A stretch of DNA of 64,000 nucleotides. Origin: Toxonevra muliebris (Eukaryota > Arthropoda > Insecta > Diptera > Pallopteridae). Position 1 is the stretch's first letter. Every line of letters begins with the position of its first letter. The DNA is taken from positions 55,979,776-56,043,775 of the forward strand of contig OY829326.1 of the NCBI GenBank assembly GCA_963691655.1, read 5' to 3'. The notes beneath the pieces are model-generated. The model saw only the letters and a list, made by a program, of their open reading frames with translations, was not told the DNA's origin and did no database searches. This document shows, piece by piece, positions 59,869 to 64,000 of this stretch. The translations under genes were made by a program, and so were the position numbers.

Positions 59869-60787
59869 CAGGGATGCCAACTCATTTTTCTCTCTCCCCG
59901 ATAGCCCTCGAGAAATTCCCCGATTTTCGATCGAATTCCCTGCATTGGTATGATTTCATATTATAACAGCGCTGCACGCAGTTTCCATATAAACATTTTA
60001 CAAAAACGAAATTGACCTCAGTGAGTATTATTTTAAGGCGACCCTGAACTTTCTCGGTCCAAAACTCAACCAATTTTTATGGGACTGGTAGATTAATAGA
60101 AACGTACTTTCTGACTCCGGAATTCTTAACATATAAGCTTTAGCCCACATTTTGGACATCGAAGTTCTCAACAGACATGGGATTTCTTTTGACTCAAATG
60201 AAAAATGTCAAAAACTTTGTTTTGAGAAAAATGGGTTCAAAGTTTTGACTATCGGTTTTTAACATATAAAATATATGTACTTCATCTTCTTTATGATGAC
60301 CGTAGTTAGTAAGTTTACAGATTAGTCAGCAATGATTAAGAGTTATTAATCAGGAGGTGCTGGACAAAGGCATAGCTAAGCCTTTCTGAACGGCCGAAAG
60401 GGAAGTCGAAGCGCCGCGCGACTGTTTTGGCCAGACTGACACTCGGATCTATAATCGTCTGTATCTACGAAAGTACTCTGCGTTCTCTGAAATTTTTACA
60501 AAATACTTTCGAAAAAAACACTTTCAAATAGCACACTTTTTTAAAAATCGATTTCTCCAAACCAATAAATTGCAGAGTCTGCTTAAGATGAAGATTTTAA
60601 GACCCAAAATATGAAATATTTCATAAGTTCACATTACATACAATTTGACAAAAAATATTCTACAGACTTTAATTACTAAAAACTGAAAGACTTCCAATTC
60701 CCCGCAAAAAACAGCTCATTCCCTGATTCCCCGTATTAAGTAAAACTCCCCGCAAATCGGGGAATTCCCCGCAAGTTGGCATCGCTG
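59869..60787. mobile_element. hAT-type non-autonomous DNA transposon, 919 bp
   Basis: The left end CAGGGATGCCAACT and the complement of the right end CAGCGATGCCAACT differ at one base. The 8-base repeat CCACCAAC lies outside both ends (59861-59868 and 60788-60795), the size expected for hAT insertions. Subterminal words ATTCCCCGATTT and CGGGGAAT occur several times close to each end (59904-59945 and 60695-60772), probable transposase-binding sites. No transposase frame; two short minus-strand frames at its left are chance. Confidence 0.87.
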
Positions 60788-60795
60788 CCACCAAC

Positions 60796-61065
60796 TGAAC
60801 TCTTTTGAATACAGCATGATCTTACTATCTCTCTTTTTTTATACCCCCTCTCTTTTTTTTTAATATTTCTACCAAAATTGCTCATTCAGCCCTTCTTTTC
60901 CTATAGGAATATGGAGAAAGAAACCAATTTTCAAGCCGATTTCATTCGGAAATATTTAGTATCGGGCTGATTGTTTTTATTAATCTTGCTTTAAATTTAA
61001 AAATGGACTTATTGAGTTTCTAAAGTATTTGAATGGAAAGATAAACAAAGTATTATTTTGTAATT
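60796..61065. other. AT-rich spacer
   Basis: No recognisable feature between the hAT-type element and the truncated SINE. Confidence 0.5.
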
Positions 61066-61236
61066 AGTGCCAGACTCTTGTTTCTGGAGACCCGAGTTCG
61101 ATTCTCGGCTTGGGTATGTTTCTTATCTATCTTTCTTTCTCTCTCCCTTTCTTTCTTTCTTGGGGCTTTTGTACAATAGATCTTATAGGCCGCAGTGCCT
61201 GACTTTCGAGTCGTCCTTCCTTCAAATAATAATAAT
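61066..61236 (+). mobile_element. tRNA-derived SINE of head-B type, 5'-truncated
   Basis: Begins inside the tRNA-like head (AGTGCCAGACTCTTG), keeps the B box GAGTTCGATTCTC, the GGCTTGGGTATG junction, the CTTT-rich linker and the tail AGATCTTATAGGCCGCAGTG, and ends CAAATAATAATAAT. It corresponds base for base to the second half of 39065-39254 with few changes. So the head-B part also exists without head A, although this copy is truncated before the A box and could derive from a dimer. Confidence 0.8.
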
Positions 61237-62339
61237 CCTATTTTCAAACAAATTTTCAGAATATAAGCTTAAATAAGACTGTTTCAAAAAGTAGGAACTC
61301 CAAGTTCTGTAGAGTCGTTATTTTATTCAGAGTTCCTATTTTGGAAGCTGCTGTTGAGGACCTTAAATTTAGATGCACTACTTAAGTTGTCAGACAGTTC
61401 AAATTATACTGATCTGAATTTTTCAGACCGACTAACTGAAGCAACTATTTACATTAACATTTTTTTAAACTTTAGATTGGAAAACATATTTCAATAGGTG
61501 ATTGTTGTTTATAGTATAACCAGTATGGAAAAAAATTGCGGTCGGTTGAATAGATGGTTCAAAATCAAAACTTTTGAACTTAGGGTGAGTTTGCATCTGC
61601 AAGAAAATTTTCGCAAGTTGCTTTGGGGCAACTTGGGGTTGATTTTTTGGGGCAGAGCTTAGAAGAAAATTACCGCAATTTCTTTCAGAAAGCCCTTTTG
61701 AGTATACTGCTTTAAACGAAAAACTGCAAGTTTTTTCCATTTTTTTTTTGTTTCTAAATTTACTATCAAAAAGTTTTTGCTTGCTGCATATTGTGTTACA
61801 GGTGTAAACTCCGTCTAGGAGTAAATTGCTTTCAACAAAAAACCGCGAGTTTTTCTTTTTTTTCATCAGGAATTTATTTTCAATCTTTTTGGGAGGAGCT
61901 TGCAGTAATTTTCCGAATTATGCCTGGTTTTCATTATGTCATATTTAATGTCAAAGAGAGAGAGAAAGAGAGAATGTCCTATTTGAAATTGCTAGCATGT
62001 TGGCAAATTTGATTGAATTTGAAAGCATTTGAATATATCTTAAATCCTGTCCCTTAAAACAAAATACAGGCTCGCGATGCTAAGCTTAGTTTGCTTTCAA
62101 AGTTCTTTAAATCTTTAATAAATAACAGTGAATGAATTTTCAGAATAAATATTTTGAAAACGTATTTCACAAATTTAAAATTTCATATTAAACTTCGGAA
62201 AAAAAATAAAATTATTTTTTGAATTACGTTACCGTTACATTTTTGTCGTGATATAAGTGGAATACAATCGGAACGATTTGAATTGAAGCTGTTTTTTCGG
62301 TTCGTTCCGCACTCCTGGTTTTAACAAATGAAACAAAAA
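61237..62339. other. AT-rich stretch, no gene seen
   Basis: The minus frame at 61465-61866 (133 codons) reads KKKKNSRFFVES onwards without any known domain. The sequence has a TGCAAGTTTTT/GCGAGTTTTTC repetition (about 61720-61860) that may explain it. 62297-62339 matches 63147-63195 directly. Confidence 0.4.
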
Positions 62340-63072
62340 TCGGTGTTGATATTTGAAATTTTTTGAAAGTACCTAAATTATGTGAAAATTGTACCTTTTT
62401 GAGTCCGATTGTACCTAACAGAGGAGTGATAGGTATAGTTTGCTTTTGAAGCTAAGTATGCCAAAATTTCTAATTTATTGGCGGGGGCTGATATTCGATT
62501 TGTTTTTTTTAAAAAAATTTTTCCATTCATTATTTATCTAGACTTACCTAATTGACCCAAAATTCTGGGAAAAAGTGCCACGTTTTTAAATTTTGCCTAT
62601 TTTTCTTTTTTTAAACAAAGCGATTCTATGAAATATAGAGTTGTATCAGACCCACAAACCAAAGTTGTTTGTAATTTTTTACGCTGAATCCACGTTTTGA
62701 GTTTTTATGAGTGCAAAATATTGGTTTTGGTTATTTTCAACCATATATGAAATTTATTATTTCAAATCGTTATTGTAAATATGATATTTTTTCGTGGAAA
62801 AAAAAAAAAATAAATGAATTGAAATTTTTTATATATTTTTTAGAACAAGGTTTAGGCTTTATGTAAAAGCAACGCATTTTTACGAAATCCGAAATCTTCT
62901 TAAAGTTTTATTTGACTCACTTCGTGCCAACACTTATAAATTAATGATTTTTCAAATTTTTTCCTCAAAAAAACATAATTCTTTCAAATTGTACCTAAAG
63001 TTGTGCCTAAAGTACCTTGAAGGTTAAAAAAGTTGGAAAAAGGTGCGATTGTACCTAATATATCAACACCGA
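62340..63072. mobile_element. TCGGTGTTGATAT-ended element, 733 bp
   Basis: The 13-base ends TCGGTGTTGATAT are perfect inverted repeats. The interior carries the word ATTGTACCTAA or close variants several times near both ends (62371-62418 and 62990-63058). A direct repeat of about 45 bases (CGTTCCGCANTCCT...TTTTAACAAA) lies just outside the left end (62297-62339) and about 75 bases beyond the right end (63147-63195). No transposase frame. Confidence 0.65.
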
Positions 63073-63244
63073 CAACACTTATTCTTATTGCACCCAATTG
63101 AATTTCAAAAGAGAGACCTATCTCTCGCTCACATGCTAATGTCTCTTTTTGTTTCGTTCCGCATTCCTCGTTTTAACAAAAGCAACAACAAAAATTCTAA
63201 TTGCTAAATTTTTTACTTCATTGGCTTGTATTTTTTAATATAAT
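63073..63244. other. Spacer holding the second flank repeat
   Basis: 63147-63195 is the direct counterpart of 62297-62339. Nothing else is recognisable. Confidence 0.45.
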
Positions 63245-63727
63245 TTGCTTGTTATTTGCTTGTGTTTCGTTTAGTTCACAAGAAGTTTCACTTCTGCCTT
63301 GTGTTCGTTAATACACAAAAATTTTTTTTTTTGGGATTAATGCTAGAACAAAAATTGCAACTCTGTACCGGTAATGTCGATGACAATTGTAGATGAACTC
63401 TTTTTGTGTGCGAAATCTTCATGTAATTCCTTGGACATTTGCGCCATCTGTATGTGAAATGTATAACTGTCATAAACTTTAAGATGGCGACGCTTCACAT
63501 TGTTCTTTCTGCCATAGGCGTGTGTGTGTAATTAATATGTTATATTGAATTAAAACTATTTATGAATCGTTTATTATATAGTTTGCTCGTGAATTCAGTT
63601 ACGGAATATTGATATTTAGCCCCTCATGCACATTGCTCGACAAAATTATGTCGCATTGCAAACTTACGCGCGATGTCACATCCGGTTGGTTTTACTCTAG
63701 GACAAGAGAAAAGAAGTTTCACTTCAA
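63245..63727. mobile_element. 480-bp repeat, right copy (inverted relative to 54603-55085)
   Basis: It is the complement of 54603-55085 with only scattered changes, including TGTGTGTGT for the CA run, and is bounded by AAGAAGTTTCACTTC at both ends. The same length and borders in two places mark it as a mobile unit rather than a local inversion. Confidence 0.8.
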
Positions 63728-64000
63728 AGCAGTTTGTATTGTACCTAATTGAGTAGAGTTTTTTTTCAATCTCATTTAGTTTTACTGCAAGCGCTTCTTC
63801 CTCTTCTTACTTTCGCAACCAATTCCTGTAATTGCTCTGAATATTTTAGCTTATTATAGTAAATTTTCTCAGTACACAAATCTCTACCGCGTAGTTTCAG
63901 ATAACTTTAATTATTCTTTACTGCTTAGCACAATTATTACCTTTATTAAATAGGAACTTCAAATTCTTCGAGCTTAAAATTGCAAACTGAAATAATTAAA
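63728..64000. other. AT-rich right edge
   Basis: No gene recognised. ATTGTACCTAATTG at about 63738 matches the repeated word inside the 62340-63072 element, hinting at another fragment of it. Confidence 0.4.

Noticed and set aside
1..64000. CRISPR array, bacterial operon or prophage structure
   Set aside because: No regular spacer array, no ribosome-binding sites, and the sequence character is that of an insect nuclear genome.

Overview
This is eukaryotic, AT-rich, mostly non-coding DNA. It has long A/T runs, CA/GA/TAA microsatellites and many decayed transposable elements, and looks like intergenic or giant-intron sequence from a higher dipteran fly. That assignment is inferred from the mix of elements: LOA/I-group LINEs with RNase H, hAT and piggyBac-type elements, tRNA-derived SINEs and TAA-ending retroelement tails. 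I cannot name the species, and no host protein-coding exon could be identified with confidence. Almost every reading frame with recognisable content is a retrotransposon remnant.

Layout. 1-3560: a degenerate TGGTCT-rich array interrupted by two LINE fragments. 5820-9318: a reverse-transcriptase relic abutted by a TTAA-flanked piggyBac-type element, which itself carries a 1.87-kb hAT-type element with an 8-bp target duplication; an A/T-rich stretch ending in another hAT-like terminus follows. 9319-22680: mainly unassigned AT-rich sequence with a small inverted-repeat element and a GGTACAATTGTA minisatellite. 22681-28620: three LINE relics (RTE-like, and two with RT plus RNase H) and a second piggyBac-type element. 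30335-33756: a short inverted-repeat element and a CAGACC tandem repeat.

33757-39504 is the richest part. A 5'-truncated LOA-like LINE (34508-36725, minus) sits inside the 3' coding end of a CR1/Jockey-type LINE (34138-38823, minus), with a 13-bp target duplication. Each has one obvious in-frame stop. Next to them is a two-headed tRNA-derived SINE (39065-39504) that seems to have inserted as one unit. Its 3' segment shares a block with the 3' end of the LOA-like LINE, which suggests a LINE/SINE partnership.

39505-64000 holds an ACCCAAC-ended MITE, a second SINE with a clear target duplication, a GA-rich tract, a palindromic CCACTAAA array, several TIR or hairpin elements, a 919-bp hAT-type element with an 8-bp duplication and CCCCG subterminal repeats, and a 480-bp element present twice in opposite orientation. 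There is no operon or pathway here. The 'system' is a nested transposon community. I found nothing I would call a new defence or metabolic system; the SINE/LINE modularity and the nested insertions are the most informative observations.
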